Origin: Isochrysis galbana
Lineage: Eukaryota > Haptophyta > Isochrysidales > Isochrysidaceae
Assembly: GCA_018136815.1 (NCBI GenBank)
Contig: CM030943.1
Span: forward strand, 3,117,202-3,176,284
Reading direction: 5' to 3'
Length of the DNA: 59,083 nt
This document shows positions 41,119 to 51,537 of the stretch, one piece after another. The number at the start of each line of letters is the position of its first letter. The first letter of the stretch is position 1. The position numbers were made by a program, and so were the translations under genes. The notes under the pieces are model-generated. The model saw only the letters and a list, made by a program, of their open reading frames with translations, was not told the DNA's origin and did not search any database.

Positions 41119-44100
41119 TTAGCGGACGTCGCTCATCTTGATGACCCTCGGCTGGTCCTTGTAGTCCTTAAGGAACGGGTGCATGTCTTGGGGCGTCAGG
41201 AAGATGAACTGGCGGTGTGGCTGCTTCTCACACAGCTCGAGGAGCGTGTGCACCGCAATCGTGCGGTACGTGTCATCCATGAAGACGTCAAACTCGTCGA
41301 GTACTCGGAACCTGCGGCGTCGTGGCAGGCACAGCTCGAGCCCAAGGCATGCAATGAGCGTGGGAAAAGGGGGGGCGGAGGAGCGGCGGCCAGCAGCGCT
41401 CGCGAGCTGGTCGGCGCGCGCACACACGCCGCGCGCGCTCGGCTCACACACACGCGCCGCGCGCGCCCTCCGGCTCGCTTACGGAGTCTCGCAGAACTCC
41501 CACATGGACAGCTCGAACGCCAGGGTCGTGAAGGAGCGCTCGCCGCCCGAGAGGTTGCGCGCATCGGTGGTGCCTGATGACTTGGCGTCTTGGTTGTTGC
41601 GGTTGACCTACCGGGTGCCACGCCGGGAGGGGTCGGTGCAACGCAGCCAAGGCAGCGCCCGCGGAGATGGCCGCCCTTGCTCACCATGGAGAAGCCCGCC
41701 CTCCCGACCGCGTGCGCTGCTGGGCGTACCTGCAGCGAGAGCATCTGGCTTCGGTGGTCGAATCGCAGCTCTCCAGCGTGGCCCTTGCGCGTTAGCCTGC
41801 CGTTGAAGTCGAGGTTGGCCTGTTTGCCCTTGTGCTTGCACGAGCGCTGCCAAAAGCGATAGCGCTCCTCGAAGGCGGCCAGTGTGCCCTCTCGCGACTT
41901 GGTGACGATCAGGAGCTCCTCCTTCTTCTCCAACATCTTGCTGGTCGTGATGTTGGCTTGCTGCTCTAGCTCGTACAGGTTCTTGCCGCCGTGTTTTTTC
42001 TCCGCTTTCGTGACGCGGCGACGAAGGTTCTGCATTTCCTGCAGGGCCGAGCGACGACGAGAGCGCGGGGCGGATCAGAGAGCGCCCCGAGGGAGCGTTC
42101 GCTCGGCAGCACGTCAGGCGCCAGCGTGCACAACCGGCGACGTGGCACAGCTAGGCCCACAGAGCGCGCCCGTGGCCCGGCTAGGGAAGGAGGATGCGCG
42201 ATCCGTAGCCGCTCGCACAGCGCCGTACCACTCACCGTGTTGAGCTCTTCCAAAGACCGGCCCGCGGGGTCGGCGACCCGCTCGCCGTAGTTCTCCTTCA
42301 AGGTGGGAAGGTCTCGCGCGTTGGTCGCCTCAAGGTCCTTGATGGTTTTCTTAGCGGCCTCCTTGGCGACATTCGCCTCATGAAGCTGCTTCTCGAGCCG
42401 GCGCATCTGCACCTTACACTGGTTGAGAGGGCCAACAAACTGCTCCGTCTCAGCCTGCTTTTGCTCATACATCGCCTTGAGGTTAGTGTACCGGGTCATC
42501 GCTTCGGCCAGGCCGTCGCCCTTCATTGCCTGCGTGGCGCGCAGCGCCTGTGCGGAGCCGCGACGGTGGAAAGAGCGCGCCAGGTCATCGAACTTGGCGG
42601 CCCGCACCGAGGGCATGCACCACGTCTCACGCTCCCCTGCCCCGCGCGCTTCACGGTTGCGCCCCCGGCGATGTTGCGCCCGTGCACCCCCTCCGCTCCG
42701 CGGCCCCCCTCTCCTCTTAGCCCCCCTCCCCCTCCCGTTCTGACGCGGCGCACCTCGAGCTGCGCGGACAGCTGCACCTCCTTGTGCTGTTCAGCGACGA
42801 TGCGCTCGCACCACGTCTTCACCTCCTCGCGGAGCTCGTTGACAACCTCCTCGGCCGGATCGATCTGCGTTTCGCCCTCCAACTGGCGCATCTTGACGTG
42901 CGTTTGACGGAGGGCTTGGGTAAGCGTCTTGATGTCGCGCCTCTCGCTGACTTGCGAGCTCGCGAGCGCTTTCACCCGGACCATGACGCCCTGCAACGCC
43001 GTGATGGCCTCGGTGTGCTGCGCCTTGCACCGCTGCAGCTCGGCCTGCAAATCGCGCTTGGCGTGCTCGATGTCCGACTGCAGCACGCCCTGGGGTTGAA
43101 CCGAGGCGGCCACGCGCCCCTCCAACCCCGCGGCCTTCTTGGAGAAGCTAGCGCCGGACTCGAGCACGACGCCCTGAAGCTGTCCCACGCGGTCGCGCGT
43201 GTTGGACCCGAAGCTGAGCGGCGTCTTGAAGAGCGCCTGCGTCGCCTCCGCCTCCGTGGGGATCAGGAGCCTCGCCTCGATGTTGTACAAGTCGATGAGC
43301 ACGTTGAACACCGTGTCGTCCGAGACGCTGATGACGTCGAACACCGTCTTGAAGGCGGTCAAGTGGGGATTCAGGCGCGAGGTCACCGGGTGACGCTCCC
43401 TTACTTCGAAGCGCCGGTCCGGCTGGCGCCGGACGATGCGGATGTACTGCTTGAGCCCGACCGATTGCGCGAGCTGGTACAGCTTGTTCTCGTCGTGCAC
43501 CTCCCGCACCACGAAGGTGCTCAGTCCGCGTGGGCCGCCCAACGCCATTTCCGCGCCCTTGGCGTACTGCTCGTTGCCGGGGGTCACCTTGACGAAGAGC
43601 CCTAGCGGCCCGACGGGTTGACACTGGAAGGCGCCGCCGTTGCTCTGGATCAGCCTCATCAGCTCTGGCATCCTCGGGTGAAGCCGCGTGATGGCCTGGA
43701 AGCCCTCCCTGTCGATTTGCTTCAGGGCCTCCGAGACGTTGCGGCAACGGGAGTCCGCCTCAGACACCTCGCGCTGGAGCCCCTCGGCCTCCTTCACCAC
43801 GCCATCGTGCTCCAGCTGGATGGCGTCCGCCTTACGCTGGGCCTGCGAGATTTTGTCCCCGAGCATGGCCGCCTCGCCATCGAGCTCGGTGCGCTGCCTC
43901 GCCAGCTCCGCCTGCTGCGCCTTCTGGTCCGCCTCGAGAGTGGCGAGCTGTCTCTCCAACCGCAGCTGCGCCTGCTCATGGTTCTTTTTCGACAGCTCGA
44001 TGTCCTCCGTGACGGCAAGCAGCGCTCGTTCCGCCTGCTTGATCTCCTTCTTCTCCTTGCTGCTGCGCTCCTTGAGGCCCTTGCCGAGCTTCGAAACGTC

Positions 44101-45785
44101 CTCTAGCTGCTTGAAGAGATCGTCCTTCTCCCGGGAGGCCGCACTCTGCTCCGCCTGGATCGAGTTTTGCTTCTCGTTGAGCGCGCGCTGCTCCTCGCCG
44201 ATCTCGCTGAGCGACCTCCTTGCCGTCTGCAAGGCCTCCTTGTTCTCCTCGATCTGGCGCACACGGTCATTAAAGCACGACCAGACCAGTAGACGTTCGA
44301 GCTCCTCGCGATCCGAATCGAGCTTCTTGAGCGCGATGGCGCCGTCGTACTCCGCCTTGGCCCTTGCGGCAGCTTCCTCATACTCGGGCATCTTCGTCTC
44401 GAAGGCCTCTATCTGCTGGTCCGTCGTCTCGAGCGCCGCCTTGGCCCCGCGCAGCTCGTCCTGGATGATCTTGAGGTTAGCAGCCTCGAGGAAGAACTCA
44501 TACAAGGACGATTCGTTGCCTGAGCGCCGAGCGCCCCAAGGGTGGGCCCGCCGTGCCGCCGCGCGTTGAGCCTGCGCGAGCGCGTGCGGTTCATGCGTGC
44601 GAGGTGTGGGCGGCGCGCGGGGCTCAGCCGTGCGCACCATTGTGCAGAAACTTCTTTGCGTGCTCCTGCGTGAGGACCGCACACGGGTTGGCAGCCTGGA
44701 TATTGAAGTGCCGGCACAGGTCCTCCACCTCACCGCGGCTCGAGCGGCGGCGGACGCCCTTATTCTCCTGCGGTCGGCATGCGGGCGGGGCGGAGGTGAC
44801 GCGTCGCCGGTGGAAGGCAGGTGGGCGGAAGGGGTGGCCACTCCAAGGGGTGCCCAGTCAAGAGGCGTGCCGCCGCCCCACATGCTGGTCGCAGCGCGCA
44901 TCACGCCGCGGCAAGCGGGTGCCACAGGATGCCGACTTGGCGCACATTGGAGAGGTGGTAGGAGCCTGCGCCGTGCCGCTCGAGTCTGTGCTCCACAGTG
45001 ATGCTGTCGCCAAACTCTTCAAACTTGAAGGGGTCGGTGCCACCATTGGCCAGTGTGATCTTGATGTTGGCCGTGTCGCAGCCGTTCATGATGTTGTTCT
45101 TGTACGTGTTGGAGTTGCGGCCCGAGGCGGAGGCCTTGCAGCCGAGGCCAGCCTGCAGCGCCATCACGATGGCCGACTTGCCCGAGCCGTTCTTGCCCAC
45201 CACGAAGTTGACACCCGGAGACAGGTCAACCTTGAGGTGGCGGTGGTTCACTGCACGCCATGGCCAAAGGGGTGGAGCGGGCGTGAGTGGGCGGCGACTG
45301 CCCCCTCCGGTGGGTGCGGCTGCTGGTGGCGTAGGCAGGAGTTCTCAGGACGGGTCGCGCATGTGAACATGTGGCACGCCCCGGCACCCCACCTCCCCTT
45401 CCTCTCCCCTTTCGGCGAGGGCGAAGGATGGAGTGCATGCGTGTGCTCTCCCTCGATGAAGGGCCCCCTGCTGGCAAAGCTCACTGAAGCTCCCCCTCTC
45501 CGTGTCCAACCCCCCCCCTCCCCCTTCAGAAGAAGGCAAAGCTCACTCGAGCTCGCCTCCCCTAGAAGAGGGCAGAGCTCACGGACGCTCTTCCCCATCC
45601 CCGCCCTTTTCTAGAAGAAGGCCGAGCTCACTGAAGTTCTCCACAGTAATCGAGAGCACGACTCCATTCTCAAAAGCCTGAGGCTCGCTCACACGCGGCT
45701 TGGCCCGCTTGTCTGGATGGTCCTCACGCGGCAGGGCCTCGTCCTCCTCCACCTCCGCTTGCCGGCGACCTCGCTTCGACGTCAT
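41119..45785 (-). CDS. SMC6: SMC6, eight exons
   Basis: Exons 45785-45632, 45250-44946, 44767-44638, 44519-42754, 42631-42236, 42038-41730, 41607-41483 and 41311-41119 sum to 1125 aa, the usual SMC6 size. The head has Walker A (VNFVVGKNGSGKSAI), then the SMC6-type GDSITVEHRLERHG and NPCAVLTQEHAKKFL blocks. A long coiled coil in exon 4 surrounds a hinge (GFQAITRLHPRMPELMRLIQ...). The C-terminal head has FNGRLTRKGHAGELRFDHRS, the ABC signature NLSGGERSF and Walker B FRVLDEFDVFMDD. SMC6 pairs with SMC5 in the nuclear complex that resolves recombination intermediates. All phases agree; exon 1 plus 2 restores NF-M-NHRHLKVDL. The exon 5 acceptor (GGGGAG at 42632) is the least certain. Donors: GTGAGC, three GTGCGC, GTGAGT, GTACGC, GTAAGC. 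The start MTSKRGRRQAEVEEDE is followed by a basic, nuclear-type N terminus; GA repeats lie just upstream. Confidence 0.93.
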
Positions 45786-45822
45786 CTCCCTCCCCCTCTC
45801 CCTCCCTCCCTCCCTCCCTCCG

Positions 45823-45890
<68 letters not shown>

Positions 45891-46660
45891 TCTCTCTCTC
45901 TGTCTCTCTCTCTCTCTCTCCCCCCCCCTCCCCCTTCTTCTTCCTCCTTCCCCCTCGTCTCTCTTATCCCTACCCCCGCCCCCCTCTCTCACTCTCTCTC
46001 TCTCTCACACGCTCTCCCTCCCTCTTTCTCTCCTCCCCTCTCTCTCGTTACCCGTCACATACCTCTTATTCCCACCCCTTCTTTCTCTTCCTCCGCCATC
46101 GAGCCCTCCTCCCCCCCCCCTCCTCCTCTCTCCTTCTTCTGATGCTGTGGCTCGACTCCATCCCATCCTCTCCTCCCCACGATTTCTTCGCTTACTCACA
46201 GTGGTATCTAACATAACTCTCGACCTCCTCTCTCTCTCGGCCCACACGAGCAGCGCCGACTCTCTTCTCCCCCCCCCCTCCTCTCTCTACAGAGAGAATA
46301 ACCTCTCTCTCTCTCTTCTCTCTCTTCTCACACAACCTCTCTCTCTTTCTCTCTCTCTCGTCCCCTCTCTCCAACTCCCTCCCTCCTCTCTTCTTCTCTC
46401 TCTCTCCCCCTCATGTTCTCCTCTTCTCCTCTCTCCCCTCCCAACCCTCCGACATCCCTCCGTCCTCTCCTCAACAAAATCAACCCACTCTCACCATTCC
46501 TTCTTCTAAATCTCCCCTTCTCCTCCCCTCTCTCCCCCTCCTCTCTCTCTCCACAGCAAATCCACCCACTCTCACCGTTTCTTCCTCTAAATCTCCCCCC
46601 TCTCTCCTCCCTCTCTCCTCCCTCTCTCTCTCCCTCTCTCTCTCCCCCGCTTCCCGCCAA
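45786..46660 (+). repeat. CT-rich tract upstream of SMC6
   Basis: (CT)n from 45825 to 45920 and further CT-rich blocks, including two related segments at about 46470-46530 and 46550-46600 (ATC.ACCCACTCTCACC.TTTCTTC.TCTAAATCTCCCC). Being 5' of SMC6 on its template side, it is A/G-rich in the SMC6 sense direction. Confidence 0.85.
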
Positions 46661-46875
46661 AAACGGAGCGACCTCCACCGCTCGGAACCGAGGCGAAGGC
46701 AAAAACAAAACCTCCCGAGTAGAAGTTAAAGCGAACCCCGTGGGGGGGTCGGTAGGCGCAGTTACCAATCGAGTTTTATTTAATAAAGTTTTAATAAAGT
46801 ACCGTCGGAGTCCTCAAGAGATAGGAGTTAAAGCGAAGCCTGTGGGAGTCAGTAATTTTCATTTTTGACACATTT

Positions 46876-47238
46876 TTATGGGTCGCGGCGAGAGCGGCGC
46901 AAGCCGATCTTTTTCAGGGACGACGTCTCAACCCAGCGCTTCAATTGCGTCACAGCTGCGGCCACGCCACTGCCCTTCGTTGTCTCCCACATTATGCGAA
47001 CGCGGCCGTCACCGCGGGCTGCCTTCACGACTTCGCATTCGCCAACCGTCAAGTGTATCGCCGCTTGCCCCTGCAGAAATGTGACCTGTGCAGAGTGCAG
47101 AGGGGTAGTGGTAGGCCAGAATACCAGAATATCGAATATCCACAAATTTTTGCCCAAATCGGAATATCCATCCAAAGTATCCAAGAAATTTCCCAGCCGC
47201 GGCCACGGCCCCAAATATGCGAGGAAATGTCCGCACAA
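46876..47238 (-). pseudogene. Coding-like fragment next to the left LTR
   Basis: Minus-strand frame whose second half looks like a protein C terminus (LQGQAAIHLTVGECEVVKAA, GRVRIMWETTKGSGVAAAV, TQLKRWVETSSLKKIGLRRS, stop at 46876). A CTGCACAG acceptor-like site near 47092 could begin the exon. Upstream sequence is cut by the retrotransposon LTR at 47272, so the rest of the gene may lie beyond the element. Not recognised. Confidence 0.35.
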
Positions 47239-47271
47239 CTTTGGTTATAATACATGCACGGCTTACGGTGG

Positions 47272-48325
47272 TGTCGCATTCATCCTAGATGATGCGATTT
47301 CCAGGCTCTTGTTTCCAGGTCCTTCGCCGTGCGGCCACACGGTGAAGCTCAGGTACATCTAGGTTGGTAGGGTTCGTCCCTAGCGATCTAGAATTCGAGT
47401 TCTCGTTTCGTTCCTTCTAGCCTGTTTGTCAGGTCTAGATTCCAGGTTTCCTCCTTTCGGGTAATCTTGACCCAAAGGAGCCAGGTCGCCTGTCACTCGC
47501 TGCGCGCTTGTCTCAGGCTCTCAGGTTACCTTGTGAAGGCTTGTTTAGCTTCTTGCAAGGCTTGTCGTTTCTTGTTGGGTTCCGGTTCTTTCTTGGGACC
47601 TGCTGACTTTCGTTGTTGTCCAGGCCTGTTCTTCGTAGGTTCTGCTTGGCCTGGTTAGGGTTTCGTTGCCTTCCCGCGTTCGGCGTTTGGCGTTGGCGTT
47701 CGGAAATTTCCTCTCACATTCCCTAGGTCCGCTACCCTTGGCTTGTAGGTCCTTGCTTCTTTCTTCTCGGTCAAGGTTTTGGCGAGCGAGTCGGTTGCTC
47801 TAGCCGCTCGAGATTTGAGGTTTAATTTGCCATCTCCCCTTGGAGATCGGTGTAGGTTCGCTTCCTAGGTGAGGGAATCTTTCCCCTTGATGCAAGCTAC
47901 ATGCAAGCCTTGGCCCCTTTGGTGTTTCTTCCCCTTGGTTGCTACTCAGGGTTGTTCGTTAGAAGCGTCTAGAAGGTTCACGCTCAACGGCAAGATTTCC
48001 TCTGTCGTGAAGATATCTCGTTGCGATCTGTATCCAAAGTGATCGCCGTGGTCGCGCGACATGACGCTCCCCTTCGGACTCTCCGCTACGTGGGAAGTTA
48101 CAATGGAGACACGCTCCGGCCGTCGCTGTGGAGTCTCTCTCTCTCTCTCTCGCTCTCTCTCTCCGTCTCTCGCGACGTGTTTGAGTTATCGGTGATTTGG
48201 GGTCGCGGTTGCTTGATAATTTGCTTGGTTTGGGTGAATGATTCCGGTGTGTTCGTGGGTCGGTGTATCCTGTTGTTCTCAGCTCCGTTGTCCGTCGTTG
48301 TTCGCTGCGTCGCTGCACTCAAGCA
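47272..48325 (+). repeat. Left LTR
   Basis: 1054 bp with TG...CA ends; contains a (CT)n stretch at 48135-48165. Nearly identical to the solo LTR at 25.8 kb, which implies recent activity of the family. Confidence 0.9.
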
Positions 48326-48462
48326 GCCTAGGCTCCCTCCCTGAGGGAAGAGTTCTTTGTAGGTCTAACAATCTCTCAAAACCCAACACACTAGGGCCGC
48401 TAGGAGCGCCTCGCCGCCCCACAGCCCTTCGTTCGCCGTTCGTTCCCCGTCCAGACACCCAA

Positions 48463-50259
48463 ATGGGGTTGCCCGACCCAGTCCAGAATTTCATTCACCC
48501 GACTCCCGGTGGGGAGGAGGGCCAAAGCGCCGCGCTAGCCGCCGGTGCTGCTCGCGACGGAGTGGCTCAGAGCCCTCCGGCTCCGCTCGACTCGACAAGC
48601 ACGAAATCAAAGCTCACGTCCTCGGCCGCAGAGGAGGAACCCCTCAGGGAACCTTCTCTGCCCGCTGCAGCTTCTGTTCCCGAGGGGTTCCCGAGTGATC
48701 CCACGACCACTGAGGCTGCGCCAATGCCACCCATCACTCCGGCTGCTATCCCCATGATTGGCTCCGACCAGCTCGTGTCGGATGGCGAGCCTCCGTCCGC
48801 TGCCTTCGGCACCCACCGGGTGCAATTACAGTGGGCCATGGTGGAGCATGACCCTCTCCCACATGAGGCCAACTTCAGTGCCGCTGAGCTGGCCAATGAG
48901 GTGGAGGAAGGCCCCCTCCCTTTGATTCAGTTTGACCCACCTCCTCACCTTCGAGATGATGAGTCTGAGGTCGGTGAAGGGGAGGGGATCAGCTTCCGAA
49001 GCCCCGCCTACCGGGACTATGCCCCGCCGTCATCAAAAGGGGTCCTTGATCAAGAGATCACCCCGATCGAGACGGCCGCGGCGCGTCAGGATGCGGAAAT
49101 GGCAAGGCTTCAAGCGCAGACCAACACCCTAAAAGGGGCTGTGGAGCGCCTGCAGTCATCCCTTGCCGCGGCAGAGGCGAGGGAGGGGCTTCTCCGGGAT
49201 CAAGTTGAAGCAGGGTTCAAAGCCCTGACTCAGCTACTCCAAGCCCGCCAAGAGCCCGCTTCAAGTCCGTCCATGGATCGGACCGAGGCGGCTGCGGATT
49301 CTGCTAGGCCGGTTCAGAGGGAACCACCCATGGGCGAGCCTCCTGCTCTAGACCCAAAGGGCCACGCCTCTCCGGCTTCTAGGGTTCCACGGTCGGCGTA
49401 CCCGACCTCCAAATCGGAACCCCGCCGCCAGGATCAGAGCCTTTACCGGGGCCCGACCCCGATGGTGCCGTTCCGCCACCCTCGCGACCCCTGCCTTGCG
49501 GTGGGGATGGATGAGCGAGAGGCAGTTGTAAGCGAGTGGAAAAATCTCCTCGCCCTGCCCTCACGCGATCTGGCCGCCCTTTACCGCGACTCCGACGAGC
49601 ATGAGCTCGCTTCGACCACGGACATGGTCGCCGCCGTGCAGGCAGCCGTCCAAGCCACCGTGGCTGAAGCTCTTCGCGGACAGGGACACTCGCCTGCTTC
49701 GAAGCCTGATTATCGGGCTGCTGCACCGCCGGCAAGTTACCACTCCAACTCACCGTTGCCGGCTATACTAACCGATCCACCCGGTCGAAAGGGAGGCTCG
49801 TCTCGGCCGCCCAGCCGTCGCTGCGATCCGCCGGCGAACGGCCAAGGGCTACCGCCTGACTTGGGCGTATCCCGGTGGACGCCCGAGCTTTGGAATCGGG
49901 CCCGAGCCCGCTTCTGGGCCGTAGCAGGCTATGCCAAGCACCCAAGGGTCTCGGCGGCGCTAGCAAAGTGCCGACCGGCCGATAATTCAATGGAAACTCC
50001 ACGGACGGACGATATCAATAGGGGAATCACCGAATGGACGAACGAAAACGGCTGTGCCTTCTGCGCTTTCCGACCTCAAGCTCCTCCTGGCACTCCAGCC
50101 AGCGAAGCCTGGAAATATGGCACGGGAGACGGTGCTCACAACCCCGTCATCTGTCAGCCATATATCCGCTTTCTGTGTGAGGCTGGCTGCGGAGAGTGCG
50201 GATCGGACGAGCACATTCATAAGCTTCTTCGCTCGATGGTCCTGGTTAAGCCTCAGTAG
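48463..50259 (+). CDS. gag-like protein of the Ty3/gypsy element
   Basis: 598 aa from the ATG at 48463 (MGLPDPVQNFIHPTPGGEEG) to a TAG at 50257. The frame is also open into the LTR, but the ATG lies 138 bp after it. Pro/Ala-rich N terminus; coiled coil at about residues 205-265 (AEMARLQAQTNTLKGAVERL); C-terminal part with YGTGDGAHNPVICQPYIRFL and a Cys/His cluster CEAGCGECGSDEHIH. The cluster is not a standard CCHC knuckle. The context CAG TAG GGG is followed by more than 1.2 kb of open sequence in the same frame. Confidence 0.7.
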   Translation: MGLPDPVQNFIHPTPGGEEGQSAALAAGAARDGVAQSPPAPLDSTSTKSKLTSSAAEEEPLREPSLPAAASVPEGFPSDPTTTEAAPMPPITPAAIPMIGSDQLVSDGEPPSAAFGTHRVQLQWAMVEHDPLPHEANFSAAELANEVEEGPLPLIQFDPPPHLRDDESEVGEGEGISFRSPAYRDYAPPSSKGVLDQEITPIETAAARQDAEMARLQAQTNTLKGAVERLQSSLAAAEAREGLLRDQVEAGFKALTQLLQARQEPASSPSMDRTEAAADSARPVQREPPMGEPPALDPKGHASPASRVPRSAYPTSKSEPRRQDQSLYRGPTPMVPFRHPRDPCLAVGMDEREAVVSEWKNLLALPSRDLAALYRDSDEHELASTTDMVAAVQAAVQATVAEALRGQGHSPASKPDYRAAAPPASYHSNSPLPAILTDPPGRKGGSSRPPSRRCDPPANGQGLPPDLGVSRWTPELWNRARARFWAVAGYAKHPRVSAALAKCRPADNSMETPRTDDINRGITEWTNENGCAFCAFRPQAPPGTPASEAWKYGTGDGAHNPVICQPYIRFLCEAGCGECGSDEHIHKLLRSMVLVKPQ

Positions 50260-51537
50260 GGGTCCGGCGGGGTCCCCGTCCTTCAAACCCTGGCGGAGAA
50301 CATCGCGGGCGGTGGGCCCGAACGCCACCACCACCATCCCGATCCGATCCCTACGCCGCTTGGGGAGAAGAGCTGTCAACGCGGCGATTCTCCCCCTGTC
50401 TCTAGCTCTATTCAGTCCTCGACGGTGGGAGCCGCCTCGCCGGCTGAAGCCCCCGCCGAACGGCTATCTCGGAAGCCGGAGTCGACACTTGACCCGGGCT
50501 CCTGGAAACAGGTTTGCCCCGGAGATCGTCGCGACCCGACTCTCCGAAATTCGTGTACGTCTACAAGTTCTTCTATTACTTCGCACGCTATTAGGATGTT
50601 AGGGGCTGATTCTCGCACGCTGCCCCTCTTGGAGTCTGTTTCTACGGATACTATGCTGTCATCGGTTCCTTCTAACTCTCCTAGGTCTTTCGACGCATCT
50701 TCATCCCTGGATTCACCCCCCGACGGCCCTGCCCAAGGGGGTGGGCTAGGTAGATTCGACGCGTCTTCGGTCTCTTCGTTTCGTAAACGAACAGTTGTGA
50801 AGCCCTCGAGGGCTGTCGACTCGGTATCATCTTCTGCTCTAGGTTCTATGGATAGGTCCGACGTGGCCGCTGCCGCGTACGAAAACGTTGTTGCTGCTTT
50901 ACCTGTTTCTGCTCTTTCCCGGCGGGACCCCTCTGGAGACCTCTCTCCCAAGGGCCATAGCCGGAGCCGCTCTGCGGACGAATCGTCGTTGTCTACCGTA
51001 GGTTCTCGTGCTGTTGAGGCGGAGACTAGTGTCTCCTCTTCACCTCTCTCCCCGGTTCGTTATATTTCTCCGTCGTCGTGTTCATTCTCTCGTCTCGAAG
51101 TTGCACCCGTTCTCGTTTCTGATCTGGTTCCCGACCCGGAAGGGTCGGCTTCCGGAGTCAATGAAGATGAAGGTTCCAAGGGAGCTGCGGCTTTCCGCGC
51201 TCACGCCGTGGCCACCGCAGACTCGGGAGACGCAGGGGCCGTCGACTACGATCCCTCGTCGCGCACCATACGGACGCCGGCGTCTCCTCTTTCTCTCGGC
51301 TCTCCGGAGGATCCCCGTTCCAGGGATCGCCCGCCGGAGCCAACCCCCTTCAGGTCTAGCCCACCGAAACTCGAGGGCGACGACCTCCTTCCCCTGAATT
51401 CCAGTGGCTCGATCGGGAGCCGGGACGACGCCAGGCTCTCGAATCCGCCGCTAGAGTCTTCCTCGCCATGGCAAGCGCCGACGCGCCTTTCGTTGCCGTC
51501 GAAAATCCTCGAATGCACGCGGAAGCCTCTGCCTTAG
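50260..51537 (+). CDS. Post-TAG extension of the gag frame
   Basis: The same frame as gag stays open from the codon after TAG to 51537, 425 codons, including HHHHPDPIPTPLG soon after the stop. Ser/Pro-rich, with no recognised domain. It overlaps the pol frame by 70 nt, pol being one base back (-1). It could be the C-terminal part of one long gag protein if TAG is a mutation or is read through; otherwise it is untranslated. Confidence 0.5.
   Translation, partial: GSGGVPVLQTLAENIAGGGPERHHHHPDPIPTPLGEKSCQRGDSPPVSSSIQSSTVGAASPAEAPAERLSRKPESTLDPGSWKQVCPGDRRDPTLRNSCTSTSSSITSHAIRMLGADSRTLPLLESVSTDTMLSSVPSNSPRSFDASSSLDSPPDGPAQGGGLGRFDASSVSSFRKRTVVKPSRAVDSVSSSALGSMDRSDVAAAAYENVVAALPVSALSRRDPSGDLSPKGHSRSRSADESSLSTVGSRAVEAETSVSSSPLSPVRYISPSSCSFSRLEVAPVLVSDLVPDPEGSASGVNEDEGSKGAAAFRAHAVATADSGDAGAVDYDPSSRTIRTPASPLSLGSPEDPRSRDRPPEPTPFRSSPPKLEGDDLLPLNSSGSIGSRDDARLSNPPLESSSPWQAPTRLSLPSKILECTRKPLP

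Noticed and set aside
42784..44569. Long plus-strand frames opposite SMC6
   Set aside because: They mirror GC-rich coding sequence with strong third-position bias; SMC6 motifs are on the minus strand.
48326..48345. Standard tRNA primer-binding site after the left LTR
   Set aside because: Sequence begins GCCTAGGCTCC, not TGG, and I could not match a tRNA 3' end; left unassigned.
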